DNA from: Galdieria sulphuraria
Lineage: Eukaryota; Rhodophyta; Bangiophyceae; Galdieriales; Galdieriaceae
Length of the DNA: 64,000 nt
Assembly (NCBI RefSeq): GCF_000341285.1
Contig: NW_005178465.1
Span: 163,307 to 227,306, forward strand
Direction of reading: 5' to 3'
Position numbers and translations under genes: made by a program
The notes under the pieces: generated by a model
Databases searched by the model: none
Told to the model about the DNA's origin: nothing
The model's input: the letters and a program-made list of their open reading frames with translations, nothing else
Part shown: one piece after another, positions 1 through 9,536 of the stretch
Numbering within the stretch: the stretch's first letter is position 1
Layout of the letters: the number at the start of each line of letters is the position of its first letter

Positions 1-498
1 GCCCGTCACATCTTTACGAAATTGGGTCAAACTCAACTCTCAAATGAAGAGCTAATTTTGCTTATTATGGATCATGGTAGTAATTGGTGGCAAGACGTGG
101 AGGATATGCTCGAATCTTCACTGGGTTCTATTTCTGTAATATCATTGCCTATTCGACTGGACCGCCTTTTGAAGGATAAAGAGGAATCAGGAAGCTTTTT
201 GTTGTCAGACTCATGTGTGATCCCGGTAAGAAGAAAGAATAGAGGAGTAGATATTTCTCTACGCAGTTTATCTGTTTCGAACACGTCGTCATCAACAGAG
301 CCCTACGAAGAGGTTCCAGAGTGGTTACAGTCAGATAAACAGCATTTATCTGAGCTTGAAGAGAGGATGAGGTGGTATTTATTTTTGTGTTATTGTGGTT
401 TGATTGTTCTAATACGTGTGTTGAAGGGTCTCAACTATTCAAGACAAGGCTGTTTTACTGGCTTTGATAGATACCAAACAACATTGGTTATAAAGTAG
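1..498 (+). CDS. 3' end of an unrecognised gene (partial at window edge)
   Basis: The frame is open to the left edge and ends at a TAA at 496-498, so only the C-terminal part of about 165 residues is visible. I recognise no family. The middle part is polar and serine-rich. The segment near residues 130-145 is hydrophobic (WYLFLCYCGLIVLI) and could be a C-terminal membrane anchor. Alternatively, that stretch could be an intron starting at a GT near 371. No internal ATG is a convincing start. Confidence 0.4.
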   Translation, partial: ARHIFTKLGQTQLSNEELILLIMDHGSNWWQDVEDMLESSLGSISVISLPIRLDRLLKDKEESGSFLLSDSCVIPVRRKNRGVDISLRSLSVSNTSSSTEPYEEVPEWLQSDKQHLSELEERMRWYLFLCYCGLIVLIRVLKGLNYSRQGCFTGFDRYQTTLVIK

Positions 499-1000
499 TC
501 TATCTGAAGCAAACATTAATTACTTTTACCGAATTTAACAAATGTGAACTCATTCTTTTGAGATAATTATGTTGAAGCAATATTTTGTACGAGGAGTGGT
601 TACTTTCTCCCATAACAACTGAGATAGGCGTTGGTCGGAAGGTGAGCTGATACGACGTAGTAGAATACAGTTGTACATAAGAGAATCGAGCTCAGCGACA
701 AAATCCCCGATAAGGCATAGCATAATATCGTGTCTATAATAATAATAATAGTTGCCAGCAGATAGTTGAGTTGTAAGTTGATTTCATGAATTGATCATAT
801 ATATTTATACTTGAAACATTTACGCCAGAAACTCCCGGACACCGCAAAGTATAGAATTGTTACAAGTTCAACTTATTGTTTCTGACAATTTTTGAAGATT
901 TTTCGTCTTCCACTTTATGATTTAACATTAGCAACTTGATATTTTTTACCGAACTACCTCACCAACTGTCCACCCACAAAATTTTGCATTTGAAAGTGTC
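499..1000. other. Intergenic, no gene seen
   Basis: AT-rich spacer with a short ATA microsatellite near 737-752. Neither strand has an ORF with protein-like composition. It presumably holds the 3' end of the left-edge gene and the promoter of the glycosyltransferase at 1001. Confidence 0.5.
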
Positions 1001-2308
1001 ATGTGCCAGAAACTAACTGGGACGTTCTCCTGGTGGAGAAGTTTTAAAGTCGATAAGGTCACAACTAAACTACCACCAAGAAAGCTTTTGTCCGCTTTGA
1101 AGGTTTTCTTAATTGTTCTCGTTTTCATTTTCTTATTTCTAAAGGACTTCTTTTCAAATAGCTTCCAAGACGTGAGTGACCTTGTGAGATGGAATCTGGC
1201 GTTTTTCTATCACTCAAATGATTATACCCATTCTTTAAGTTTTAAAATACTAGAGGAAACAGAAACTCGTGTTTACTGCCTTTCTCACATAGAATATCCT
1301 ACCGTGTTAGAGTCAAAAGAACATTCACAACAGGTTGACGTATACATTGGGCTACTTCTGCATTCAAATGAGATATCACTGGTTAGAAGTTGGGTGTCGG
1401 AAACAACAAAACTGTTAAAGAACTTAATTGAACAAAAATTAGACGTATTTGTAAGTATTATAGAAGATGCTGGGAAGCAAGACGTGAAGGAACAACTTCG
1501 GGACTTCTCAAGTTTCTTAAGGGAACTCAAAGTTGGTTATCGCATCATACTGGGAAAAAGTTTTGTAGGGTATCCTCATCGCATTTATACTCTCAGTAGA
1601 ATACGAAATTGTGTTCTTCTGCCTCTTATTCTTCAGGAGATATCCGCGACTCATGTACTAATGTTCAATGATGTGACTTACCAGTTTGAAAGAGTTTTGG
1701 ATCTCATTGTCGATGGACAAAGCTATGACATGAAATGTGGTATTGATTATTTCATTAACAATGACAAGACTCTGCAACTGTATGATTTATGGGTTATGCG
1801 AAATATGGATGGCGACATTCCAAGAGCAAAATATCCCTTCTTTAATAGATTTGATAGTGACAGGTTCGTCAGAAAACTCCCATTTCGAGCTTACTGCTGC
1901 TGGGGTGGTATCGCACTTCTGAATGGAAGTCTCTTTCGGGAAGGAATTCGTTTCAGAGGCCTTCCGAATCTCGCTTCTAGCAGTTATCAGAGTGAAGCAG
2001 AATGCCCACAGTCTGAAATCAACTTTTTTTGTGACGATGTGTGGGATATAAGAGGAAAGGCAAACGTATTCATATACTCATCACTTTTCTCTGTCTACCG
2101 CTCAGATGAATTAGAGTCTGTTTCCTTGCACTTGAACAAGATTCAAAATCAAAAGGCACAAGGCGTTGCGGAAATATCCCCACCGCAACACAGGCCTAAG
2201 AATATTGTCTGCTGTCCCTGGATAGAAGGTGTTACTAATATTGCCGGTGCAACTACAGTTTGTTATTCCAACTATCCCATCTATAAGCTCCCTGAAGGTC
2301 CTGTGTAA
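1001..2308 (+). CDS. GT69-type alpha-1,3-mannosyltransferase (CAP59/CMT1-like), type II membrane protein
   Basis: Single-exon 435-residue protein. A short basic N-terminus is followed by a strongly hydrophobic signal-anchor at about residues 29-47, as in Golgi glycosyltransferases. The lumenal part matches the pattern of the cryptococcal capsule mannosyltransferase family (PF11735, GT69). It has a NDVTYQFERVLDL segment, a YDMKCGIDYF block, YDLWVMRNMDGD, an AYCCWGGIALL block, and a final SEAECPQSEINFFCDDVW block equivalent to the conserved SEC...D region. Family members transfer mannose to secreted glycans. The donor and acceptor here cannot be read from sequence. The ATG at 1001 is the first in frame and places the anchor correctly. 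The next gene downstream (3788) is also membrane-anchored. Confidence 0.8.
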   Translation: MCQKLTGTFSWWRSFKVDKVTTKLPPRKLLSALKVFLIVLVFIFLFLKDFFSNSFQDVSDLVRWNLAFFYHSNDYTHSLSFKILEETETRVYCLSHIEYPTVLESKEHSQQVDVYIGLLLHSNEISLVRSWVSETTKLLKNLIEQKLDVFVSIIEDAGKQDVKEQLRDFSSFLRELKVGYRIILGKSFVGYPHRIYTLSRIRNCVLLPLILQEISATHVLMFNDVTYQFERVLDLIVDGQSYDMKCGIDYFINNDKTLQLYDLWVMRNMDGDIPRAKYPFFNRFDSDRFVRKLPFRAYCCWGGIALLNGSLFREGIRFRGLPNLASSSYQSEAECPQSEINFFCDDVWDIRGKANVFIYSSLFSVYRSDELESVSLHLNKIQNQKAQGVAEISPPQHRPKNIVCCPWIEGVTNIAGATTVCYSNYPIYKLPEGPV

Positions 2309-3787
2309 ACAAATAAAGAATATTTTTCACTAAATAAAATGTTCTTGTTAAAGAAATAGAGACTCTATCTTATAAGTATAGCTTCGAATACTGTGAAGTT
2401 TCGAATAGTTGACTGTGCTCGAAATTTTATAGCGAACCTGATATCTTTCAAGATGGACTAATTCATTCAGTAGGCTACGTCGTAGGTTAGAGTTCCATTT
2501 GTTTGGCAAAAATTCCGCGCCTTTCATAATTACAGAATGTCCCGACAGTTAATGAGTTTTTCGATTCAGCATCATTTATTTTACTATCAGTGTTAATCAG
2601 GGCTGTTTTTCTGCTAGTGTGCTGCGATGAATACTGAATATTGACCGAGTTGACATAGTTTTTCAGGGACTGTAGGCAGGTTGCCCTTTTTCCCAGATAT
2701 AGTATGTAGATAACGAGTAATGCTTTCATAAGACAGTTCACTATTCAGGGAAAAAACTCTTCAAGTAGTATGCTTTTCCCTCAAAAAACCAAATCATTCC
2801 TAGGAAAAAGGGTAGCCTTGCTACAAGCATCTATCCAGAAGTCAAGTTGGTTTCGTTGTCTTAGAATTGGAAGATCCAAGCCTTGATTTCGTACAATCCG
2901 AAACATTTTCAATAGGCTTGAAGAATCTGACGAAACAATCTACAAAAGTAGTGGTTGAGACGAAGTGTCTCTTTCTGGTTTGCAATTTATGTTACTGAGT
3001 CTCAGGAATTCTGAATGGAAAAATTCATTCTGTGGAACTGCTTCAAGATGGCGGTATATTTTGGTTCCCTTCTGAAAGACTCATATTCCTCATGAGTTTA
3101 ATATTTGATATCTTTCAGACAAACGGTTTAAATAGAAACAGCAAAAAATGGCATTCAATAACAACCTTTTGTGCGAAATTTGAACCTGTTTTAAACGCTT
3201 CGATAGCCTTAGTGAGAGCGATAGCAAAACTCTGCATCCTACGTCCTACTATGCTCGCAAATGCCTCTCAATAAAATTCTGTTTTACCAAGACATGCATT
3301 GCGTCACAAGAAAATCTGAATACTCTGTGAATTGTATGGGAAAGGAATAGAATGACCTTGACCTTTCTAACGGTTAAGTCTGACAAAATTCACTCTAACT
3401 AGAGACTCCTTATCAACTCCATTCACAAAGGGCCATTATCTTGAAATATAAGAATCTGCCAGGGAAGTTAAGTGGAGAGCAATTACCAGTGGCAATTACA
3501 AATGATACTAATAGTGCATTAAGGAGAGCTTTTTCCAAACTTACGAGAAGTGAAAGTCTTCTTGGAGAAGAACATAATGCCAATAATCAGGTATCCTTAC
3601 TAAATATCGAAGTATAATTGGAATACAAAGTTGCTTTGACATAATTTAAGTGATTCTAAGCTTCTCTACAAAGCTGCGACAAAGGAACATAGCAATTCAA
3701 AATTCTGCCAGTATCGATGACGTGCTTAAGTAGGGACATTCTTAACACTCGCATTTGAAATTGGATAACGAGCTATTATCGACGACA
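2309..3787. other. Long intergenic stretch with weak ORFs
   Basis: About 1.5 kb without a convincing gene. On the minus strand a frame ending at 2487 could start at an ATG near 2726 with a hydrophobic leader (MKALLVIYILYLG) and would encode about 79 residues with no recognised family. On the plus strand an exon-like stretch at about 3440-3590 reads in frame up to a GTATCC. It may be an exon fragment or chance. Neither is strong enough to call. Confidence 0.3.
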
Positions 3788-5002
3788 ATGGAAAAAAGAC
3801 TTTTTTGGCTTTTGTTCTTCTTCACTTTCTTTCTTTGTTATTTCTATTTAAGAAACGGTTCACTCAACACAATATTATCCATTGCAGAGAGTACCCCCGT
3901 TTTTGTGAAGATAGCCCACCTTTTAAAACGACTAGAAGGTAGGGAAAGTATTCGTGCTTCAACGAGTTCCTACCCTTCTATTTCTTTTCTATCAAGTCAA
4001 ATGCCTTACTATGCATTTGAGTATTCTTTAGACTCTAACTGGACTATACCTGTGTTTAGTTACGCTGGTTATAAAAACTTCAACTACTCGGTTGTATCCG
4101 TTTCAACAATTCCTAGCGCTGGAGAATCTATTTTTTTCATCTCCGAATTTTCTATTGATTCTACTTCTCAAAACTATCTTCTAACGGTGCTTGGCAACGA
4201 AATGTTCTATGTTTATTTGAATGGCGAGTTTGTTGAAGCCCAACAATATCCCATTTACATTAATAGGAGTATTTCCATATCCAGTGGTGGAAAGCTTCGT
4301 TTGGCAGCTCAAGTTGTAAGCTCTGCAGTTCATAAACCGTTCTTATACGTCAAGATGATAGGTCAGCAAGATGGCAAATATTATCTTCATTCCACTTCGA
4401 ATCCAAGTGCTTGGAACTGGTACGTAAATGAAGCAAAAGCAGTTCCAGGAATGATCAACATTACGATGGCTATGGAGACCAGAGAACTATACGAAGTAGG
4501 TACTACTGGTGTGAGTGTATTTAACACTTCCTACTCGCATGATCGATGGCCTGTCGCTCAAACACATAACTTTTATAAATTATTTTCAGAAGAAATTCAA
4601 GTTATTGGACCAGGTGAAGATCGACAGCCGTTTGGAACATACTTCGTTTTCTCACAGTTTGAAATTGACACAACTGGCAGTTACAAAGTAACCTTGAGGG
4701 CAGAAGATGGAGCGTACGTTTACTTGGATTCAAAAAGGTTCGCAACTATCGTTAAGAGTGATAACCTTACTAGTTATACAACAACCTTAACGAGCGGAAC
4801 TCACGTTTTAGTGGCTCAGGTTATGAACAACGGACAAGGCAACTTGGAGGTTTTGCCCAACGGTTCAGGTCTTGGTTATACTGGTTTTCTTTGTCGTATA
4901 GTGAGTGAGAATAGTGGATCTTCAGCCATTCTGAAATCTGCTTCTGGTTACTATTGGCGTATTCTTAGCTATCCTTCAGTATTACCGAGTGGTTATCTTT
5001 GA
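3788..5002 (+). CDS. Membrane-anchored protein with two PA14-like beta-sandwich domains
   Basis: The ATG at 3788 gives 404 residues. The open frame extends to 3755, but only through a TTG. Residues 2-20 form a hydrophobic signal-anchor or signal peptide (LFWLLFFFTFFLCYFYL). The rest is Ser/Thr/Tyr/Asn-rich and has many N-glycosylation sequons (NYS, NRS, NIT, NTS, NLT). Two stretches repeat the same strand pattern: SEFSID...YLLTVLGNEMFYVYL and SQFEIDTTGSYKVTLRAEDG followed by AYVYLD. Each resembles the PA14/GLEYA-type fold, in which a ligand-binding beta-sandwich displays an Asp-rich edge. A carbohydrate-binding surface protein is the best inference. No catalytic motif is visible. Confidence 0.6.
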   Translation: MEKRLFWLLFFFTFFLCYFYLRNGSLNTILSIAESTPVFVKIAHLLKRLEGRESIRASTSSYPSISFLSSQMPYYAFEYSLDSNWTIPVFSYAGYKNFNYSVVSVSTIPSAGESIFFISEFSIDSTSQNYLLTVLGNEMFYVYLNGEFVEAQQYPIYINRSISISSGGKLRLAAQVVSSAVHKPFLYVKMIGQQDGKYYLHSTSNPSAWNWYVNEAKAVPGMINITMAMETRELYEVGTTGVSVFNTSYSHDRWPVAQTHNFYKLFSEEIQVIGPGEDRQPFGTYFVFSQFEIDTTGSYKVTLRAEDGAYVYLDSKRFATIVKSDNLTSYTTTLTSGTHVLVAQVMNNGQGNLEVLPNGSGLGYTGFLCRIVSENSGSSAILKSASGYYWRILSYPSVLPSGYL

Positions 5003-5139
5003 ATAAAGCTTCAGCTTTTCCTCATCAGCAAATGTATCTTAGCGATTATTACCACTTTGAAGTATTATTTGCAATTGCTATTCTGTCAAAACTGAGCAGC
5101 AGTTGGGGACGGTTCCTGTCCTGTCATTCCTATTCCATC

Positions 5140-5822
5140 ATGAGAGACAAGTAATAAGTCATAGTCGTTGCCTATTCATCTGACGTTATTTTGTTTCTCT
5201 GACATCAGGGTGCTTCTGAGTGGAATGACTTTTTTTGGTCGACACGGAGTGGCAAAGGCAGAAAATGGTTGGTCAGTCGGTTTATTCTTGTGTGAGTAGA
5301 ATTTTAACTTTACTGGAAGAGCTTGGTCAGAAGTTTGAAGTAGACATAGAAATTGTGAGTGATGCTTTTTGGATTCAGAGATGAGTCCGACTTTAAGGTA
5401 GAGCGCCGACTTGAAACAAGCAGGAAACACCGACCGTCTGGAGCACACAATCAACTATGCTGAAGTTTATTATTTAGTAAAGGTTGTCAACTTTCTGTTT
5501 AACACAGTTTCGTGAGCTAATACTTCGTTTGCAAGCACATTGTTGAAGGGGAGCCCCACAAGTTGATAGAAAGTGTTGCTGAGGATGTAGCGAAAAGAAT
5601 TTTATCACAGTACGTCGAAGCTGTGGTTCATAAATTGAATACCTCAATAGTATATGTATTAGGTATGAAAGGGCCATGGATATTCGAGTTCGTGTCATGA
5701 AACCAGCTGTAGCAGTTCCGGGGATGGTAAAAGGTTTAGGAGTGGAAATTTATAGAAGTCGACAAGATTTTTTGAGCAACAAAAGTAACTCTATGACCAC
5801 TAATGAAGAAATATCATCTTGA
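5140..5822 (+). CDS. folB: Dihydroneopterin aldolase (FolB), six exons
   Basis: Catalyses 7,8-dihydroneopterin to 6-hydroxymethyl-dihydropterin in folate synthesis. No long ORF exists. The gene was assembled by hand: exons 5140-5150, 5209-5267, 5320-5354, 5402-5482, 5536-5609 and 5663-5822, all introns GT-AG and 47-58 nt. They sum to 420 nt (139 residues), the usual size for a single-domain FolB. Family blocks appear in order: LSGMTFFGRHGV, ENELGQKFEVDIEI, TINYAEVY, IVEGEPHKLIESVAEDVAKR, and VRVMKPAV near the end. The first exon is only 11 nt. Stops and frame changes on both sides of each junction support the introns. It lies head-to-tail ahead of the coiled-coil gene at 6011. No targeting peptide is seen. 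Confidence 0.85.
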
Positions 5823-6010
5823 AGACCCTTTTTCTCAATTGCACTTTATGTTTCTTTTAAAATTTGTTGAGCAAATTGTCTAATTTCCCTGAGAGTTACT
5901 TGTGAAGCAATTCCACTGAAATCCTTATCATTAGAAGCCCGCGCAATTTCAAAATACGCTTCTCTCTTATTGATCAGAAAGTTGCAGTTCCAATTGAATT
6001 TTGAGCTGAA

Positions 6011-6880
6011 ATGACCCGTTTCTTGGAGAAGCGTCATAAGAAAAAGAAGGCAACAAACAAGGAAAGGATACTTTCGTATAAGCCAATTCATGCTATTGAA
6101 CAAGAAAACTCTTTCCGTTCTAGTCGTTGTTCCAACCAAACGGTCGAAGTTTCTGCCGTTGAAGATAGCCGCTCCGCACTAGTTGGTTTCTTTGAAAGTA
6201 ATGAGCCTTCTGAGAGTGTGACGCTGAAAGGCAAAAGAGAAAGACAAGTACGATTTGCTGATAAGACGAACACTGTGGGACTTTTGAAAGAAAGCTTAGA
6301 AGAAAAGTTACTGGCTTCAAAAACTTTAATAAGTCAACTCAAGGAAGAAAACTGCCGACTAAAAGAAAGGCTGAACGAAGTGAAAGACCAACTTGAGTTA
6401 AAAGAGAAAATTGCTCTTGTCCAACAAGAGAATAACGATCTGGAAGCAGAAGTATTAGAATGGAAGGCAAAATTCTATGAAAGCGAAAGTGAAAAGGAAC
6501 GAATACTGGCTAGTCGGAGTAGACCCAAAGACGGTTATGAGATAGTACAGGAAAGTCTAGCTCAACAGCCAGGCACTACATCTTTCTATGACTATAAGTT
6601 TCGTCAGCTAGTTCACAAGTTGACCAGAATGAATGCGATTCACAGCAAACACAACGATAAAGAATATCACAAATGTGATATCGTAAATGAGTCTAAAGAT
6701 AGGTCCATTACATTTGAGTTATTTATTGACGAGGAACAAGAAGAAATTGAATACGTTCCTGTTCAACTGAATGGTGTTTCTCAGAAACTGCCTTCCTATT
6801 TGCAAGACAATATTTCCTTTGATGTACAAAATGCACCTATCTTCTTTACAAAGATTATGCATTCTTTATTTTCCAAGTAA
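6011..6880 (+). CDS. Csm1/Pcs1 (monopolin)-like kinetochore protein, inferred
   Basis: Single-exon 289-residue protein. A basic, Lys-rich start is followed by low-complexity sequence, then a coiled coil at roughly residues 95-165 with heptad Leu/Ile and Glu/Lys. A compact C-terminal domain covers about residues 228-289. That domain has the pattern of the Csm1 C-terminal fold (PF12539, an RWD-type domain): a FELFIDEEQEEIEYVPVQL strand block, then LPSYLQDNISFDVQNAP and FFTKIMHSLF. In yeasts Csm1 cross-links kinetochores and rDNA as a dimer formed through the coiled coil. Family membership is inferred from architecture and spacing, so another RWD kinetochore protein (Spc24/25-type) is possible. 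Confidence 0.55.
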   Translation: MTRFLEKRHKKKKATNKERILSYKPIHAIEQENSFRSSRCSNQTVEVSAVEDSRSALVGFFESNEPSESVTLKGKRERQVRFADKTNTVGLLKESLEEKLLASKTLISQLKEENCRLKERLNEVKDQLELKEKIALVQQENNDLEAEVLEWKAKFYESESEKERILASRSRPKDGYEIVQESLAQQPGTTSFYDYKFRQLVHKLTRMNAIHSKHNDKEYHKCDIVNESKDRSITFELFIDEEQEEIEYVPVQLNGVSQKLPSYLQDNISFDVQNAPIFFTKIMHSLFSK

Positions 6881-7162
6881 AAGACATGACCCCGTATATG
6901 TATGCTTTTGAACTTTTGTCCTTTATTCTTTGGAAAAATGACAATAAGAGCAATATTCAAAACTTACCTCTAGACTTTTTCTTTATCCTCAGTCTCGTTG
7001 CTGTGCAAATCAAAATTTTGTCAGATGATTTTGAAACGGATGACTGGACACGTCAGATCGGCTTTGAAAGAGGATGGACACGTCAATCACGATTACTTTA
7101 TAAGAAAAGTGGATTCATTCTAACATTGCAATATATTTGATTGAAATTTATACCAAAGATGA
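6881..7162. other. Spacer, probably 5' exon and promoter region of the Hint gene
   Basis: A frame from 6886 to 7140 is open but has no protein-like features. The region likely contains the 3' end of the kinetochore-like gene and the upstream part of the Hint gene. I could not fix a first exon for the latter. Confidence 0.3.
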
Positions 7163-7359
7163 GGTTCTCAAGAGGCTTCCTTACTCTTGTCTGTCATAGT
7201 TCATCTCACTGTTGTTATTCAAGGAAGCATACCATTACAATATAAAAGCTCTGAAGCGTTAGAGGTTAATGCAACGGCGCACAGCATTCAAACCATAAAG
7301 AGACAGGATGAAAACAATATTTTTGAGAGGCATTCTTCGTTGCTCAATGCTCCTACCTG
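7163..7359 (+). CDS. Probable upstream exon of the Hint protein (signal-peptide-like)
   Basis: A frame open from 7163 to a TGA at 7358 reads ASLLLSVIVHLTVVIQG followed by a polar stretch of about 40 residues. This looks like the hydrophobic core of a signal peptide and the start of a mature secreted protein. It is in a different frame from the ORF at 7360, so an intron must join them if they belong together. An ATG at 7159 is in another frame, so the true start is probably in a further upstream exon. The call is an inference from the signal-like stretch and the fact that Hint proteins are normally secreted. Confidence 0.35.
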
Positions 7360-8340
7360 ATGTCCCTGATTCGAAGCTCGGATATTCCATTAAGTATTTC
7401 ATATTATAGTAGTTCCAGTTCATGTCAGGGGAGTCCAACAATTGCTGATACGATCCAAGTTGATGATTCCAGTCTTGAAACTCCTATCAGTCTTTATGAA
7501 CTCTTCAACAAATATTTGGGAATATCTGTGCCTTCTGAAGCAGAAGACGTAACTGCCCAAATTACTGGATGTGGAAATAATATGAACCTTAAGCTCTGCT
7601 ATTCTAGTAGCTGTAAAACGATTCCATTAAACGATTGCATTGACATTGACCAAGTTGTAAAAGACTTGATTGGATTCAATCCTTTTGGAGATTTAGGGAG
7701 CATTGACATTGGACTTACAGGACCATCCTGTTCAAGCGGAATCCACTGTTTCTCAGCAGATTCAAAAGTTAGCTTGGATGACTTTCAAGAAATCGACATG
7801 AGATTCTTAAGAGTTGGCCATAAGATTTTTACATACGATACCCAACTACACAAGACACGAAAAACAGAAGTTATTGGATGGTTGGATAAAAGAGATGACA
7901 TTGCTGTCAGCTTTCTACACATAACTCATGAAATGGGACATTTGAAAGTATCGCCATATCATCTTCTCATGCGAGTTGGTTCAAATAATCAGGTTGATCA
8001 CGTATATGCAAAGGACATCAAGATAGGCGACCAGTTTTTCTTTTATAATACCTCTCATTCCAAGTCCAGTCAGGTGACTTACATTCAGCAGGTTAGGGAA
8101 GTTGGTGCCTTCGCTCCTCTCACTTTGGATGGAACATATTTAGTGAACGGTGTACTTGTTTCATGTTACGCACACTTTGCATCTCATAAAATGGCTCACG
8201 TTGCATTCGCACCATATCGTCGTTACCACTTGCTATTTGGCAAGTTGTTCAGGTCCCAACTTGGACATTATATTCAGTTGCTCAAAAGTATATCAAAATG
8301 GAGTAGCAATTTTCGTTTATCTAAAGGAATCATTGCCTAA
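7360..8340 (+). CDS. Hedgehog/intein (Hint) autoprocessing domain protein
   Basis: At least 326 residues. The first ~128 form an N-terminal domain with paired cysteines (C71, C80, C85, C93, C124) and no recognised family. From C130 a hedgehog-type Hint module begins: CFSADSKV, then RFLRVGHKIFTYD, TEVIGWLDKR and the block-B segment with T189/H190 and SPYH (H201). The last blocks are GAFAPLTLDGTYLVNG and VSCYA (268-271), the SCYA being typical of hedgehog Hint domains. These modules cleave themselves before the first Cys through a thioester, and in hedgehog they attach a sterol to the N-terminal fragment. The C-terminal ~45 residues are amphipathic. The start is uncertain because an upstream exon with a signal peptide is likely. 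Confidence 0.75.
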   Translation: MSLIRSSDIPLSISYYSSSSSCQGSPTIADTIQVDDSSLETPISLYELFNKYLGISVPSEAEDVTAQITGCGNNMNLKLCYSSSCKTIPLNDCIDIDQVVKDLIGFNPFGDLGSIDIGLTGPSCSSGIHCFSADSKVSLDDFQEIDMRFLRVGHKIFTYDTQLHKTRKTEVIGWLDKRDDIAVSFLHITHEMGHLKVSPYHLLMRVGSNNQVDHVYAKDIKIGDQFFFYNTSHSKSSQVTYIQQVREVGAFAPLTLDGTYLVNGVLVSCYAHFASHKMAHVAFAPYRRYHLLFGKLFRSQLGHYIQLLKSISKWSSNFRLSKGIIA

Positions 8341-8460
8341 ATGATGCCTAAGACAAGTATTTGTTGGTATATTTCAGTATCTCTCATTGTTTGCTTCGTT
8401 TCGGCTAGTAAAATATCGTTTCTCTTGACCTTTTACTATGAACAACAAAACAATCATCAA

Positions 8461-9520
8461 CTAATCATGCCATTTCTCACTGCATGCACTGCCATAACCT
8501 TCTGTTTTGGCTAACACTGTTCTTTCATCAACATCTTTCATGCCTGATTCCTTTCCTGATAACTTTTGTTCAGTTACTTGTGCAGATATTAATCGAACAG
8601 AGGAGTCATCCCCCAGACGATGGCCTTTACCAGGGAAACGAATATCTTCAGATGAATCAGTTTTCCAAGAAAACCAATTTCGAATATTGGAAGGACACAA
8701 AGATTGATATGAAAAAAAGTTGGACACACGCCCACTTGGTTGAGCAGCTGAACAACAAATATCATTATGTAAAACGAAGCTGTTCAGATTTGCAAACCAG
8801 ATTCGATCATCACATTGATGAAGTCTTTCACAAGAAGGAAGAATCCAATCAAACCCTCCAAGAATATATATGTAACCTGCAAAAATACCTGAAAGGTGAC
8901 CTAAAAAGGAAACTCCAGGTAAAATAGCTTGAATGAGCAAAAGAAATATCCACGGAATCCAATTAGAGCGAACAGGTATCCTGCCAAATAGCTGTACAGT
9001 TCTCACGGAAACTTGAATACAATCTATAACGAATAGTGCAAATAATAAACCCGAAAAACCAACAACACAAGACTGGGAAATAGGAAAGAAAAATAAATAT
9101 CGACTTTGCAGATATATCAACAGCTCAAAAATTAGAAACAAACTTTCCGAAACCAGCAACAGAAGAAGACAAAGAAGCCCATACAATGTAGATCCCTTAC
9201 GACTTTCAACAACAGGACCGATTCCCAACAAAGCGATAACATTAAACAACAAGTGCCAAAAACTAGAGTGAAGGAGTGGTGCAATAAATAACAAATAAAC
9301 TTATACAGTTGAGATAACAAGGAAAACAGAAACTACAAGGCCTACCTCGGTATGAAAAGAAAACCTGCTCTAGAGAAACACAATAAAAGAAACTATCGGT
9401 TTTTGTGATAGTTTGTAATAAATAAAGCAAGATTACAAGAGAGCATAGTGACCCAGATACTAAAGTGGTTCCTGGAAAGTTTAACAAAAGTGCTTTGACT
9501 CCGTTTAGAAATGTTTGCAT
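8461..9520 (-). CDS. Rhomboid-family intramembrane serine protease
   Basis: Two exons, 9346-9520 and 8461-9299 (46-nt GT-AG intron), give 337 residues. Six or seven hydrophobic segments occupy about residues 20-210. The catalytic dyad of rhomboids is present: GFSG with S141, and GHLSG with H193 in a later membrane segment. LLHSSFWHLLFN is the usual His-rich TM2 start. The last ~100 residues are a polar cytosolic tail. Rhomboids cleave single-pass proteins inside the membrane. The subfamily and compartment cannot be decided, though the layout (active sites without an extra N-terminal TM domain) fits RHBDD1-like ER forms. The ATG lies 16 bp from the divergent panE start. Confidence 0.8.
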
Positions 9521-9536
9521 TTGGAGGAAACGTAAA
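9521..9536. promoter_or_regulatory. 16-bp divergent interval between rhomboid and panE
   Basis: The start codons of the minus-strand rhomboid gene (9520) and plus-strand panE (9537) are separated by only 16 bp, so transcription of each must start inside or beyond the other gene. No core motif can be identified in so short a space. Either the starts lie in overlapping 5' leaders or one ATG is further downstream than assumed. Confidence 0.4.

Noticed and set aside
5176-5698. Two minus-strand ORFs of 74-92 codons
   Set aside because: They lie opposite the six-exon FolB gene and show no motifs, whereas the plus-strand exons match FolB throughout.
8484-8927. Plus-strand coding frame opposite the rhomboid gene
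   Set aside because: It is the antisense shadow of the rhomboid exon and has no family features.
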